The notes beneath the pieces are model-generated. The model did no database searches and was not told the DNA's origin. It saw only the letters and a list, made by a program, of their open reading frames with translations. Both the position numbers and the translations under genes were made by a program. A stretch of DNA of 64,000 nucleotides from Bacillus_BD sp963708895 (GTDB taxonomy: Bacteria > Bacillota > Bacilli > Bacillales > Cytobacillaceae), in assembly GCA_963708895.1 (NCBI GenBank), contig CAVPUE010000002.1, forward strand, positions 682,001 through 746,000, given 5' to 3'. The first letter of the stretch is position 1, and every line of letters starts with the position of its first letter. Shown here one piece after another: positions 28,148 to 37,548 of the stretch.

Positions 28148-31100
28148 GTGTTTTTAAAACGATTGGATATTGTTGGCTTCAAATCGTTTGCTGAGCGAAT
28201 AGCAGTGGACTTTGTACCAGGAGTCACTGCAGTAGTTGGACCTAATGGTAGTGGAAAGAGCAATATTACTGATGCTATTCGCTGGGTTTTAGGAGAACAA
28301 TCTGCAAAGTCACTGCGTGGATCAAAAATGGAGGATATCATTTTTTCGGGTAGTGATTCCAGAAAGCCACTAAACTTTGCCGAAGTTACACTAACATTAG
28401 ATAATGAAGATGGGGCGCTTCCTCTTGATTATAATGAAATTAGTGTTGCTCGTAGGATTTTTAGATCAGGAGAAAGTGAATTTTATATAAACAATAAGGC
28501 ATGTAGATTAAAAGATATTGTCGTTCTTTTTATGGATTCAGGGCTTGGAAGAGAGGCATTTTCCATCATAAGTCAAGGAAAAGTAGAAGAGATTCTTAAT
28601 AGCAAACCAGAAGATAGACGAACTATTTTTGAAGAAGCAGCAGGCGTATTAAAATACAAAACCAGAAAAAAACAAGCTGAAGGAAAGCTAAAGGATACCG
28701 AAGAAAACTTAAATCGTGTAAACGATATTCTTTTTGAATTAGAAAGTCAAATAGAACCATTGCAAATTCAAGCATCGATGGCACAGGATTATTTAGAGCA
28801 AAAAGAAGCGCTTCAACAATTTGAAGTAGCTGTTACGGTTTATGAAATCGAAGAGTTACATGAAAGCTGGAAAAAGCTTTCAGAAACCGTACAACAACAA
28901 AAACAAAATGAAAGTAAGCAGTCAGCACTACTCCAAACAAAAGAAGTTGAATTTGAAAACAAGAGAGAACATCTGGCTAGGCTCGATGAATACATTAACA
29001 ATCTCCAAAAAGTCCTCCTTCATACAAGTGAGGATCTAGAAAAACTTGAAGGCCGCAAAGAGGTTTTAAAGGAAAGAAAGAAAAATAGTTCACAGAATAA
29101 AGAACAATTAGAAAAAAATATCGAAGAATTAACAACGAAAGTAAGCCTTTTACAGAAACAGAAACAATCCTTTGAGAATCAACTTCGTCATTTAAGCAAT
29201 GAAGCAGGCACATTAAGAAATCAATTAAAAGAAAAACAGGCTCAATTAATTTTATTAAATGAAAATATTGAACAGAAGATTGACGATTTAAAAAGTGAAT
29301 ATATTGAAGTGTTAAACAAACAAGCTGCTTCTAAAAATGAAGTGAATTTTCTTGCTCAACAATTAGAACAATTACAAAAGAGAAACGTCAAACAAAAAGA
29401 TGAAAATGAGAAATACATCGTAGAGCGAAATGGGATACGGGAGAAACTTATTGACATTAAAAATAAGCTTAAGGCCATTCAGACTGAATTGGAAAATCAT
29501 CTTCTTTTGTATCGTGAAGAATTAAAGAGCCTTGAAAACTTAAAAGAAACATATGAAAAGCAAGAAAAAACATTGTACCAAGCATACCAGTATGTACAGC
29601 AATCAAAGTCCCGTAAAGAAATGTTAGAAGAAATGGAAGATAGTTTTGCAGGATTTTTTCAAGGGGTTAAAGAAGTTTTAAAGGCCAGAGGTAGTGCTTT
29701 ATCAGGAATTGAAGGTGCAATAGCCGAATTAATCACCGTACCAAAAGAATATGATGTAGCGATTGAAACAGCTTTAGGTGCAAGTATGCAGCATATTGTT
29801 GTACAAAATGAACAACATGGAAGAAATGCGATTCAATATTTAAAGCAAAATCGTTATGGTCGAGCCACTTTCCTGCCTTTAAACGTTATGAAAGGAAAAA
29901 CACTAGCACATAACCAAATTAGACTGATTGAAAATCATCCAGCCTATATCGGTGTTGCTTCTGACCTCATTTCTTTTGACCCAAAATATCGGGATGTCAT
30001 CACAAATCTTCTTGGATTTGTGGTGATTACAAATGATTTAAAAGGAGCAAATGAATTAGCTAAGCTCCTTCAATATCGTTGTCGATTTGTCACGCTTGAT
30101 GGTGATCTTGTCAATGCAGGTGGATCGATGACAGGTGGAGCCCTTAAGCAGAATACAACCTCTTTATTGTCAAGAAAAACAGAGTTAGATGAATTAAAAG
30201 CAAAAATAGCAGATATGGACACAAAGACATCCAAGTTAGAAGAAAAAGTTAAAGAATTAAAAGTGGTTTTAAAAGATAGTGAAGCGAAAATTGAACAAAT
30301 TCGAAAAAATGGTGAAACCTTAAGATTAAAAGAGCAAAGTATGAAAGCTGAACTTAGAGAAACTGAGCTACAAGAAAAAAATATGAATGAAAGACTATCG
30401 ATTTATGATTTAGGTAGACAGGAATTTGAAGCAGAACATGGAAAGAATATCGAGCGTAAAGAAAAGGTCGAAGCGTTATTGCTCCAATATCAACAGAAAA
30501 TTATCGAACTTGATAAAGAAATTCAACAATTAAGTGAACAGAAGAATAAGCAAACACTATCTAAAGATGCTTTATTAGCTGAAATAAGTGAATTGAAAGT
30601 TCTCGTTGCCTCAAAGAATGAACAGGTAAACCACCTCAAAGAAAGAAGTGCTTCTGTTATCAATGATCTAACTGAGAACCAAAAGAAACTTGAATTCTTT
30701 AAAGAAGATTTGCACTTTCTAAACGATGAGATGTCAGAAAGTTCCTCTGGGGAGATGCAATTAGAAAAGGCAGCACAAGAAAAAGCACAAGCAAAAAAAG
30801 ATACAATTGCACTGATTGCGACTAAAAGAGAAGAACGATTGAACCTTCAGGGAAAATATGATGATCTTGATTTAGAATTGAAGGAGTTAAAGCGGCAAAT
30901 TAAAGGACTAACAGGAATCCTACAGGATGAAGAGGTTCGTCTTAATCGACTTGATGTTGAATTGGATAACAAATTAGCCCATTTAAGTGAAGAATATTTG
31001 CTATCATTTGAAGCAGCTAAGGAGGAGTATCCATTAACACTCCCAATTGATGAAGCAAAGAAAAAAGTAAAGTTAATTAAACTTACTCTTGATGAATTAG

Positions 31101-31714
31101 GAAATGTTAATCTTGGTGCGATTGAAGAATATGATCGAGTTTCCCAGCGTTATGAATTTCTGATAGAACAAAGAGATGATCTTGTTGAAGGAAAGACGAC
31201 ATTATTCCAAGTGATTGATGAAATGGATGAAGAAATGAAAAGACGTTTCCAACAAACGTTTGAGGGTGTTCGCTTTCATTTTGAGTCTGTTTTTAAAGAA
31301 CTGTTCGGTGGCGGTAGAGCGGACTTAAGATTAACCAATTCCGATGATTTATTAAATACGGGGGTTGATATTGTTGCTCAACCACCAGGGAAAAAACTAC
31401 AAAATTTGGGCTTATTATCGGGTGGAGAAAGAGCTCTTACTGCGATTGCCCTATTATTTTCAATCTTAAAAATTCGACCTGTTCCATTTTGTATTTTAGA
31501 TGAAGTAGAAGCAGCTCTTGATGAAGCCAACGTGTACCGATTTAGCCAATATTTAAAGAGATACGGAAAAGAATCGCAATTTATTGTGATTACCCATCGA
31601 AAGGGAACGATGGAGGAAGCAGATGTATTATATGGTGTTACCATGCAGGAATCAGGAGTTTCAAAACTCGTTTCCGTCCGACTAGAGGATACAAATGAAT
31701 TAGTGGCTCAATAA
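28148..31714 (+). CDS. smc: Chromosome segregation protein SMC
   Basis: SMC forms ring-shaped dimers with ScpA and ScpB that compact and segregate the chromosome. This 1188-residue protein starts at GTG after GGGAGG. The N-terminal head has GPNGSGKSNITDAIRWVLG (Walker A). Long coiled coils (about 170-500 and 680-1020) flank a hinge (about 510-670; GSMTGG). The C-terminal head has the ABC signature LSGGERALTAIALLFS and Walker B FCILDEVEAALDEAN. Length matches B. subtilis. Confidence 0.97.
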   Translation: MFLKRLDIVGFKSFAERIAVDFVPGVTAVVGPNGSGKSNITDAIRWVLGEQSAKSLRGSKMEDIIFSGSDSRKPLNFAEVTLTLDNEDGALPLDYNEISVARRIFRSGESEFYINNKACRLKDIVVLFMDSGLGREAFSIISQGKVEEILNSKPEDRRTIFEEAAGVLKYKTRKKQAEGKLKDTEENLNRVNDILFELESQIEPLQIQASMAQDYLEQKEALQQFEVAVTVYEIEELHESWKKLSETVQQQKQNESKQSALLQTKEVEFENKREHLARLDEYINNLQKVLLHTSEDLEKLEGRKEVLKERKKNSSQNKEQLEKNIEELTTKVSLLQKQKQSFENQLRHLSNEAGTLRNQLKEKQAQLILLNENIEQKIDDLKSEYIEVLNKQAASKNEVNFLAQQLEQLQKRNVKQKDENEKYIVERNGIREKLIDIKNKLKAIQTELENHLLLYREELKSLENLKETYEKQEKTLYQAYQYVQQSKSRKEMLEEMEDSFAGFFQGVKEVLKARGSALSGIEGAIAELITVPKEYDVAIETALGASMQHIVVQNEQHGRNAIQYLKQNRYGRATFLPLNVMKGKTLAHNQIRLIENHPAYIGVASDLISFDPKYRDVITNLLGFVVITNDLKGANELAKLLQYRCRFVTLDGDLVNAGGSMTGGALKQNTTSLLSRKTELDELKAKIADMDTKTSKLEEKVKELKVVLKDSEAKIEQIRKNGETLRLKEQSMKAELRETELQEKNMNERLSIYDLGRQEFEAEHGKNIERKEKVEALLLQYQQKIIELDKEIQQLSEQKNKQTLSKDALLAEISELKVLVASKNEQVNHLKERSASVINDLTENQKKLEFFKEDLHFLNDEMSESSSGEMQLEKAAQEKAQAKKDTIALIATKREERLNLQGKYDDLDLELKELKRQIKGLTGILQDEEVRLNRLDVELDNKLAHLSEEYLLSFEAAKEEYPLTLPIDEAKKKVKLIKLTLDELGNVNLGAIEEYDRVSQRYEFLIEQRDDLVEGKTTLFQVIDEMDEEMKRRFQQTFEGVRFHFESVFKELFGGGRADLRLTNSDDLLNTGVDIVAQPPGKKLQNLGLLSGGERALTAIALLFSILKIRPVPFCILDEVEAALDEANVYRFSQYLKRYGKESQFIVITHRKGTMEEADVLYGVTMQESGVSKLVSVRLEDTNELVAQ

Positions 31715-31738
31715 AATGGTTTTAAGGAAGTGAAGAAC

Positions 31739-32725
31739 ATGAGTTTTTTTAAAAAGTTAACAGAAAAAATCACCAAACAAACTGAAAGTGTCACAGAGAA
31801 ATTTAAAGACGGTTTATCTAAAACAAGAAATAATTTTTCAGAGAAAGTGAATGATCTTGTTTCTAGATATCGAAAAGTCGATGAAGATTTTTTTGAGGAA
31901 TTAGAAGAAATTCTCATTGGGGCAGATGTAGGTTTCGATACCGTCATGACCTTGATTGATGAACTTAAAAAAGAAGTGAAGAAAAAAAATATTCAGGACC
32001 CAAAAGAGGTTCAGGATGTCATTATTGAAAAATTAGTTGCCATCTATGAAAGTGGAGAACAGTCTTCAACAGAGTTGAATATTCAAGAAAATGAACTGAC
32101 GGTTATCTTATTTGTTGGTGTTAATGGGGTTGGAAAGACAACAACAATTGGGAAATTAGCCTCTAAGTTTAAAAATGAAGGTAAAAAGGTGCTAATGGCA
32201 GCAGGGGACACGTTCAGAGCTGGTGCGATCGAGCAATTGGAAGTTTGGGGAGAAAGAGTAGGGGTTGACGTGATTAAACAGTCAGCTGGATCAGATCCTG
32301 CTGCAGTTATGTTTGATGCGATACAGGCTGCTAAATCTCGAAAAGTGGATATCCTTTTATGTGATACAGCCGGACGTTTACAAAATAAAGTAAATTTGAT
32401 GAAGGAATTAGAAAAAGTAAAACGTGTGATTGAGAGAGAAATTTCTGGTGCCCCACATGAAGTGTTACTCGTGCTCGATGCCACTACTGGTCAGAATGCA
32501 ATGGTTCAAGCGAAAACATTTAAAGAGGCAACAAATGTAACGGGAATTGCCTTAACAAAGTTAGATGGAACCGCTAAAGGTGGCATTGTACTAGCGATCA
32601 GAAATGAACTTGATATTCCTGTGAAATTCGTTGGATTAGGTGAAAAAATGGATGACTTACAGGTTTTCGATGCTGAAAAATATGTATATGGTCTATTTGC
32701 CGATCTTGTTGATACGACTGAGTAA
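31739..32725 (+). CDS. ftsY: Signal recognition particle receptor FtsY
   Basis: FtsY docks ribosome-SRP complexes at the membrane. The 328-residue SRP GTPase begins MSFFKKLTEKI, an N-terminal amphipathic stretch. The NG domain has FVGVNGVGKTTTIGKLA (G1), DTAGRLQNKVNLM (G3) and TKLDGTAKGG (G4). Start 31739 is preferred over GTG 31730, which lies inside the ribosome binding site AAGGAAGTGAAG. It follows smc by 24 bp. Confidence 0.96.
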   Translation: MSFFKKLTEKITKQTESVTEKFKDGLSKTRNNFSEKVNDLVSRYRKVDEDFFEELEEILIGADVGFDTVMTLIDELKKEVKKKNIQDPKEVQDVIIEKLVAIYESGEQSSTELNIQENELTVILFVGVNGVGKTTTIGKLASKFKNEGKKVLMAAGDTFRAGAIEQLEVWGERVGVDVIKQSAGSDPAAVMFDAIQAAKSRKVDILLCDTAGRLQNKVNLMKELEKVKRVIEREISGAPHEVLLVLDATTGQNAMVQAKTFKEATNVTGIALTKLDGTAKGGIVLAIRNELDIPVKFVGLGEKMDDLQVFDAEKYVYGLFADLVDTTE

Positions 32726-32735
32726 AGATATTTTC

Positions 32736-32765
32736 TTGACATCATATAAGCATATGTTGTAGACT
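32736..32765 (+). promoter_or_regulatory. Promoter candidate for ylxM-ffh
   Basis: A perfect TTGACA (32736-32741) is followed after 18 nt by TAGACT (32760-32765). The ylxM start lies 48 nt downstream. Confidence 0.6.
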
Positions 32766-32812
32766 ATTTGTTGTTAAGGTTTTTTACTTAACATAGGGGG
32801 TATGACATAGCG

Positions 32813-33142
32813 ATGCTCGAGAAAACGACGAGAATGAACTATTTATATGATTTTTATCAATCGTTGTTAACACCTAAGCAACGCAGTTATATGGCGCTTT
32901 ACTATTTAGATGATTTTTCATTGGGAGAGATAGCTGAAGAGTATAATGTGAGTCGACAGGCTGTATATGATAACATTAAACGAACGGAAGCAATGCTCGA
33001 AGAATATGAAAATAAGCTTTTATTATTAGAGAAATTTCAAGAGAGAAGTAAGTTAATTCAAGAAATGAAAGAGCTTTTGAAAGACTTACCATCTCAACAA
33101 AAATTGTCTGAAATGGTTACAGAGCTTGCTAAATTAGATTAG
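32813..33142 (+). CDS. ylxM: YlxM family SRP-associated helix-turn-helix protein
   Basis: This is a 109-residue protein with a sigma-70 region 4-like HTH (about 20-65; LTPKQRSYMALYYLDDFSLG, then YNVSRQAVYDNIKRTEAML). Family members sit upstream of ffh and, in streptococci, stimulate Ffh/FtsY GTPase activity. It ends 12 bp before ffh with an AGGAGG between, so the two are co-transcribed. Confidence 0.93.
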   Translation: MLEKTTRMNYLYDFYQSLLTPKQRSYMALYYLDDFSLGEIAEEYNVSRQAVYDNIKRTEAMLEEYENKLLLLEKFQERSKLIQEMKELLKDLPSQQKLSEMVTELAKLD

Positions 33143-33154
33143 GAGGCGGCATAC

Positions 33155-34507
33155 ATGGCATTTGAGGGTTTAGCCGACCGACTTCAGAGTACAATGCAAA
33201 AGATTCGCGGTAAAGGTAAGGTAACGGAAGCAGACGTTAAAGAAATGATGCGAGAAGTTCGCCTTGCTTTATTAGAAGCAGACGTTAATTTTAAAGTCGT
33301 CAAAGAGTTTGTTAAAAAGGTTAGTGAACGTTCTGTTGGTCAAGAAGTCATGAAAAGCTTAACTCCAGGTCAACAAGTCATTAAAGTGGTAAAAGAAGAA
33401 TTGACCGAGTTAATGGGCGGAGACCAAAGTAAAATAGCTGTAGCAAATAAGCCGCCAACGGTTATCATGATGGTTGGTCTTCAAGGTGCAGGGAAAACGA
33501 CGACTACAGGAAAACTGGCAAACTTATTGAGAAAAAAGTATAACCGGAATCCAATGCTTGTAGCAGCAGACATTTATCGACCTGCAGCGATTAAACAACT
33601 TGAAACATTAGGTAAGCAACTAAGTATGCCTGTTTTTTCTCTTGGCGATCAAGTGAGTCCTGTTGAAATTACAAAGCAGGCGATTCAAAAGGCAAAAGAA
33701 GAGCATCATGACTATGTGTTAATTGATACGGCAGGAAGACTTCATGTCGATGAAAAGTTAATGGATGAATTGAAACAAATAAAAGAATTAGCGAATCCAC
33801 ATGAAATTTTCTTAGTTGTTGACGCGATGACTGGTCAAGATGCCGTTAATGTCGCTTCTTCTTTTAATGAACAACTTGGTATAACAGGTGTTGTACTAAC
33901 AAAACTTGATGGTGACACTCGAGGAGGAGCTGCATTATCGATTCGTTCTGTTACCGATACACCAATTAAGTTTGTTGGTCTTGGTGAAAAGATGGATGCG
34001 ATTGAGGCGTTTTACCCTGAGAGAATGGCATCTCGTATTTTAGGAATGGGGGATGTTTTAACCCTTATTGAAAAAGCTCAGGCAAATGTTGATGAAGAAA
34101 AGGCAAAAGAACTTGAGCAAAAAATGCGTACGGCTACATTTACATTCGATGATTTTCTTGAGCAACTCGGTCAAGTACGTAATATGGGACCGCTTGATGA
34201 GCTGTTGAAAATGATGCCTGGTGCTAATAAAATAAAAGGGTTAAATAATCTTCAAGTGGATGAAAAGCAAATTTCTCATGTAGAAGCGATTATCAAATCG
34301 ATGACAAAGGAAGAAAAATCTCGACCTGAAGTCATTAATGCTGGTCGCCGTAAAAGAATTGCTAAAGGTAGCGGTACATCGGTTCAGGAAGTGAATCGGT
34401 TGCTCAAGCAATTTGATGACATGAAAAAAATGATGAAGCAAATGTCTGGTATGCAGCAAAAAGGAAAGAAAAAAGGCGGATTTAAACTACCTTTTAATCC
34501 GTTTTAA
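33155..34507 (+). CDS. ffh: Signal recognition particle protein Ffh
   Basis: Ffh binds the scRNA and signal sequences of nascent membrane and secreted proteins. The 450-residue protein has N and G domains with GLQGAGKTTTTGKLA, DTAGRLHVDEKLM and TKLDGDTRGGAAL. The methionine-rich M domain (about 300-450) ends in MKKMMKQMSGMQQKGKKKGG. It follows ylxM; ftsY is nearby, so the receptor and particle genes are clustered. Confidence 0.97.
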   Translation: MAFEGLADRLQSTMQKIRGKGKVTEADVKEMMREVRLALLEADVNFKVVKEFVKKVSERSVGQEVMKSLTPGQQVIKVVKEELTELMGGDQSKIAVANKPPTVIMMVGLQGAGKTTTTGKLANLLRKKYNRNPMLVAADIYRPAAIKQLETLGKQLSMPVFSLGDQVSPVEITKQAIQKAKEEHHDYVLIDTAGRLHVDEKLMDELKQIKELANPHEIFLVVDAMTGQDAVNVASSFNEQLGITGVVLTKLDGDTRGGAALSIRSVTDTPIKFVGLGEKMDAIEAFYPERMASRILGMGDVLTLIEKAQANVDEEKAKELEQKMRTATFTFDDFLEQLGQVRNMGPLDELLKMMPGANKIKGLNNLQVDEKQISHVEAIIKSMTKEEKSRPEVINAGRRKRIAKGSGTSVQEVNRLLKQFDDMKKMMKQMSGMQQKGKKKGGFKLPFNPF

Positions 34508-34581
34508 TCGTAAAGTCGTTGTTTTTTGTTGAAATCTGTGTTAAGAAATACATAGAACTTTTCTCTGACAAGAAAAAACAC

Positions 34582-34610
34582 TTTACAAACAACTAAACAA
34601 TTGGTATTAT
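34582..34610 (+). promoter_or_regulatory. Promoter for rpsP operon
   Basis: TTTACA (34582-34587), 17 nt, then TATTAT (34605-34610) preceded by TGG, an extended -10. It lies 38 nt before the rpsP start, in the ffh-rpsP gap. Confidence 0.75.
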
Positions 34611-34648
34611 ATTATCTTGTGTGAAACTATTCGGAGGTGCAATATTTA

Positions 34649-34921
34649 ATGGCAGTAAAAATTCGTTTAAAACGTATGGGAGCAAAAAAATCTCCTTTTT
34701 ATCGTATTGTTGTAGCAGATTCTCGTTCTCCTCGTGATGGACGTCAAATTGAAACAGTTGGAACTTACAATCCGGTTACTCAACCAGCTGAACTTAAAAT
34801 TGACGAAGAGATCGCATTAAAATGGTTACAAAATGGTGCAAAACCATCTGACACAGTTCGTAACCTTTTCTCTAGTCAAGGTATTATGGAAAAATACCAT
34901 AACCTTAAAAATGGTAAGTAA
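34649..34921 (+). CDS. rpsP: 30S ribosomal protein S16
   Basis: S16 is a 90-residue small-subunit protein needed for 30S assembly. MAVKIRLKRMGAKKSPFYRI and ADSRSPRDGRQIETVGTYNP are the family hallmarks. Start 34649 follows GGAGGTG; an upstream in-frame ATG-like start would lie within or before that site. It leads the rpsP-khpA-ylqD-rimM-trmD cluster. Confidence 0.97.
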   Translation: MAVKIRLKRMGAKKSPFYRIVVADSRSPRDGRQIETVGTYNPVTQPAELKIDEEIALKWLQNGAKPSDTVRNLFSSQGIMEKYHNLKNGK

Positions 34922-34932
34922 TCATACTCGCG

Positions 34933-35166
34933 ATGAAAGAACTCATTGAAACGATCGTGAAACCTCTTGTTGATTTTCCAGATGATGTACATGTAGATGT
35001 CCATGAAGAGGATACTCGCATTACCTATCAACTATCTGTTCATAAAAGTGATATGGGAAAAGTGATCGGTAAACAGGGGCGCGTAGCAAAAGCGATACGA
35101 ACAGTCGTATACGCTGCAGCAAGCACGTCACTGAAAAAAAAGGCATATTTGGAAATTAAGGAGTAG
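34933..35166 (+). CDS. khpA: KH-domain RNA-binding protein KhpA (YlqC)
   Basis: This 77-residue protein is a single KH domain with the GKVIGKQGRVAKAIRTVV loop that contacts RNA. In other Firmicutes KhpA pairs with KhpB and affects cell division and elongation. It lies 11 bp after rpsP and has a weak ribosome binding site, so it may rely on read-through from rpsP translation. A terminator follows. Confidence 0.93.
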   Translation: MKELIETIVKPLVDFPDDVHVDVHEEDTRITYQLSVHKSDMGKVIGKQGRVAKAIRTVVYAAASTSLKKKAYLEIKE

Positions 35167-35174
35167 TATGGTTA

Positions 35175-35214
35175 GAAAAAGCGCAAAACCTCATTCGGGT
35201 GTTGCGCTTTTTCT
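35175..35214 (+). terminator. Strong hairpin terminator between khpA and ylqD
   Basis: AAAAAGCGCAA and TTGCGCTTTTT form an 11-bp stem, followed by CTTT. It sits inside the conserved rpsP-trmD cluster and would reduce read-through from the ribosomal protein promoter into rimM-trmD. Confidence 0.8.
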
Positions 35215-35252
35215 TTATCCTACTTATGATATGGACAAGGAGGTGCTTTCTA

Positions 35253-35639
35253 ATGAAATTATTGCAATCTGTTTCAGTTATGCAAGTTTTAACAGAGAAA
35301 AGCAAAAGTGATCTCCAAGAGAGATATCATAGTAGTAAATTACAAATACAAAAAGAACAGGAACAATTACAATTTCAATATAAGAAACTCGAGAAAACAA
35401 GAAAATTCCAACAAGAAGAATTAAAATTGTCTTTTGATAGAGAAATTCAAAGTAGACTCCAAAAGGTAAAACAAATTGAGTTTCAATTAGAACAACTACA
35501 TATGCTACCAATAGGTAGTGAAATTAAAGAGCAAGAAATCCAAGCGATTGTGAGTGTAGATGAAGGGGATTGTTGGAGTGAGATTACCCAGCATAAAACG
35601 ATTGTTGTAAAAGATGATGTGATTATTGAAATTCGATAG
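35253..35639 (+). CDS. ylqD: YlqD family protein, function unknown
   Basis: This 128-residue protein has a long charged helix (about 15-85, rich in Gln, Glu and Lys) that should form a coiled coil, and a small C-terminal beta segment (IVSVDEGDCWSEI). YlqD is conserved between khpA and rimM in Bacillaceae but has no assigned activity. Start 35253 follows AAGGAGGTG; longer in-frame translation upstream would begin inside the terminator hairpin. Confidence 0.9.
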   Translation: MKLLQSVSVMQVLTEKSKSDLQERYHSSKLQIQKEQEQLQFQYKKLEKTRKFQQEELKLSFDREIQSRLQKVKQIEFQLEQLHMLPIGSEIKEQEIQAIVSVDEGDCWSEITQHKTIVVKDDVIIEIR

Positions 35640-35654
35640 AGGTGAAGGTGTTTA

Positions 35655-36173
35655 ATGGAAAAATGGTTCAATGTTGGTAAAATTGTCAATACGCACGGGA
35701 TAAAAGGAGAAGTACGTGTCGTCTCAAAAACGGACTTTGCAAACGAAAGATATAAAAAGGGAAATTCTTTGTTCTTATTTTTGCCGGATTCCCCACAGCC
35801 AATTGAGTTAATTGTTGCAACACACCGTTCTCATAAAAATTTCGATTTATTAACCTTTACAGGATATGACAATATCAACCAAGTAGAAAAATGGAAGGGT
35901 GCTATCTTAAAAGTGCCTGAAACACAGCTTTCAAAACTTCCTAAAGGTGAATATTATTTCCATGAAATTATTGGCTGTGTCATTATAACCGAAGATGGTG
36001 AAGAAATCGGAGTAGTAAAAGAAATCTTAACTCCAGGAGCCAATGATGTTTGGGTTGTAAAAGGGAAGAATGGAAAAGAGCAACTCATTCCCTATATTGA
36101 AGATGTTGTAAAGGATATTAACGTTTCAGAGAAAGTGATTAGGATTACCCCGATTGAGGGATTGTTATCATGA
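35655..36173 (+). CDS. rimM: 16S rRNA processing protein RimM
   Basis: RimM assists maturation of the 30S head and binds S19. The 172-residue protein begins NVGKIVNTHGIKGEVRV and has a C-terminal PRC-barrel (about 97-170) with GEYYFHEIIGC and EQLIPYIEDVV. It overlaps trmD at the stop, the standard rimM-trmD pair. Confidence 0.96.
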   Translation: MEKWFNVGKIVNTHGIKGEVRVVSKTDFANERYKKGNSLFLFLPDSPQPIELIVATHRSHKNFDLLTFTGYDNINQVEKWKGAILKVPETQLSKLPKGEYYFHEIIGCVIITEDGEEIGVVKEILTPGANDVWVVKGKNGKEQLIPYIEDVVKDINVSEKVIRITPIEGLLS

Positions 36174-36916
36174 TGCATATTGATGTGCTCACGATTTTCC
36201 CGGAAATGTTTTCAGGTGTTTTAGGACATTCCATGTTAAAAAGAGCTGGGGACACAGGTGCTGTTCACTACAACGTTGTGAATTTTCGCGATTATGCTGA
36301 TAATAAACATCAAACAGTGGATGATTATCCTTATGGTGGTGGTGCTGGAATGGTCTTAAAACCACAACCGATTTTTGATGCTGTCGCTGATTTAGCTGAA
36401 AAATCTGTGTCAACACCAAAAGTGATTCTTTTATGTCCACAAGGGAAGCGGTTTGATCAAAAAAAAGCAGAGGAACTTGCAGGTGAGAATCACCTCATCT
36501 TTATATGTGGCCATTATGAAGGTTATGATGAAAGAATTCGCGAACATATTGTAACAGACGAAATTTCAATTGGTGATTTTGTTTTAACAGGTGGGGAATT
36601 AGGAGCGATGGTTGTTATTGACAGTGTGGTTCGTTTACTTCCAGGTGTCCTTGGCAATGAACAATCCCATATAAAGGATTCCTTTAGTACAGGCTTATTA
36701 GAACATCCTCATTATACTCGCCCTGCTGATTTCAGAGGAATGAGGGTTCCTGAAGTTCTCACGTCAGGAAATCATCGCTTTATTGAGGAATGGAGAGCGA
36801 AAGAATCACTGAGAAGAACCTATTTAAGAAGGCCTGATTTATTAACAGGTTATCAATTAACAGAACAACAGAAAGAATGGATTGAAGAGTTTAAAAAAGA
36901 GAGTGAAAGAAGATAA
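36170..36916 (+). CDS. trmD: tRNA (guanine-37-N1)-methyltransferase TrmD
   Basis: TrmD methylates G37 next to the anticodon and prevents +1 frameshifting on the ribosome. The protein has IDVLTIFPEMF, the trefoil-knot SAM site (FICGHYEGYDERI, DEISIGDFVLTGGELGAM) and HPHYTRPADFRG. Two adjacent ATG codons exist (36170 and 36173); the second gives the usual MHIDVLTIFPEMF start. About 247-248 residues. Confidence 0.97.
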   Translation: MMHIDVLTIFPEMFSGVLGHSMLKRAGDTGAVHYNVVNFRDYADNKHQTVDDYPYGGGAGMVLKPQPIFDAVADLAEKSVSTPKVILLCPQGKRFDQKKAEELAGENHLIFICGHYEGYDERIREHIVTDEISIGDFVLTGGELGAMVVIDSVVRLLPGVLGNEQSHIKDSFSTGLLEHPHYTRPADFRGMRVPEVLTSGNHRFIEEWRAKESLRRTYLRRPDLLTGYQLTEQQKEWIEEFKKESERR

Positions 36917-36949
36917 TCATTTTTTGTTTTGCGTGTTTCTATTTTGCTA

Positions 36950-36978
36950 TTGTTTTTCATGATGTATTATGATATTAT
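36950..36978 (+). promoter_or_regulatory. Promoter candidate for rplS
   Basis: TTGTTT (36950-36955), 17 nt, then TATTAT (36973-36978). It lies upstream of the L19 leader structure, so rplS can be transcribed separately from trmD. Confidence 0.6.
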
Positions 36979-37020
36979 ACATTTTGTGACTTAGACTAAG
37001 TAGTTGGTTTTTGTCTTATA

Positions 37021-37066
37021 AAGATGTTCCGCTGCAAGTTTAATGTATATTGTGCAAGAGCATCTG
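37021..37066 (+). ncRNA. L19 leader, ribosomal protein autoregulatory structure
   Basis: AGATG and CATCT close the structure, with GCTGCA on the 5' side facing TGTGCA on the 3' side. The sequence GATGTTCCGCTGCAAG near its 5' end and TGCAAGAGCATC at its 3' end fit my recollection of the L19 leader found upstream of rplS in low-GC Gram-positives. It lies 20 nt before the rplS start and presumably mediates feedback by L19. A covariance-model search was not possible. Confidence 0.65.
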
Positions 37067-37085
37067 TTGGAAGGAGTTGAAAACG

Positions 37086-37430
37086 ATGCATAAAATAATT
37101 GAAGAAATCACAAAAGAACAACTTCGTTCAGATCTTCCTGCGTTCCGTCCTGGTGATACTGTACGTGTACACGTAAAAGTAGTTGAAGGAACTCGTGAGC
37201 GTATTCAGGTTTACGAAGGAGTTGTGATTAAGCGTCGTGGTGGTGGAATTAGCGAAACTTTTACAGTTCGTAAGATTTCTTATGGAGTAGGCGTTGAGCG
37301 TACTTTCCCAGTCCACACACCAAAAATTGCGAAGCTTGAAGTTACTCGTCGTGGTAAAGTACGTCGTGCTAAACTTTATTATCTACGTAATCTACGTGGT
37401 AAAAAAGCTCGTATTAAAGAAATTCGATAA
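37086..37430 (+). CDS. rplS: 50S ribosomal protein L19
   Basis: L19 is a 114-residue protein at the 30S-50S interface. LRSDLPAFRPGDTVRVHVKV, RIQVYEGVVIKRRGGGISET and ARIKEIR at the end are typical. Start 37086 follows GGAAGGAG; the longer frame from 37050 would run through the leader RNA. Confidence 0.97.
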   Translation: MHKIIEEITKEQLRSDLPAFRPGDTVRVHVKVVEGTRERIQVYEGVVIKRRGGGISETFTVRKISYGVGVERTFPVHTPKIAKLEVTRRGKVRRAKLYYLRNLRGKKARIKEIR

Positions 37431-37454
37431 TCTTGAATTTAGAGTGCTAAAGAA

Positions 37455-37500
37455 ACGTCGACATTTACTCATTTCTGAGACAATGTCGACGTAGCATTTT
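37455..37500 (+). terminator. Long hairpin after rplS
   Basis: ACGTCGACATT and AATGTCGACGT form a perfect 11-bp stem, followed by AGCATTTTATTTT. The T tract is interrupted, but the position after rplS fits a terminator. Confidence 0.7.
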
Positions 37501-37548
37501 ATTTTAATTAAAATCATCCATTTAATTTGTACATAATATACTCATTGC

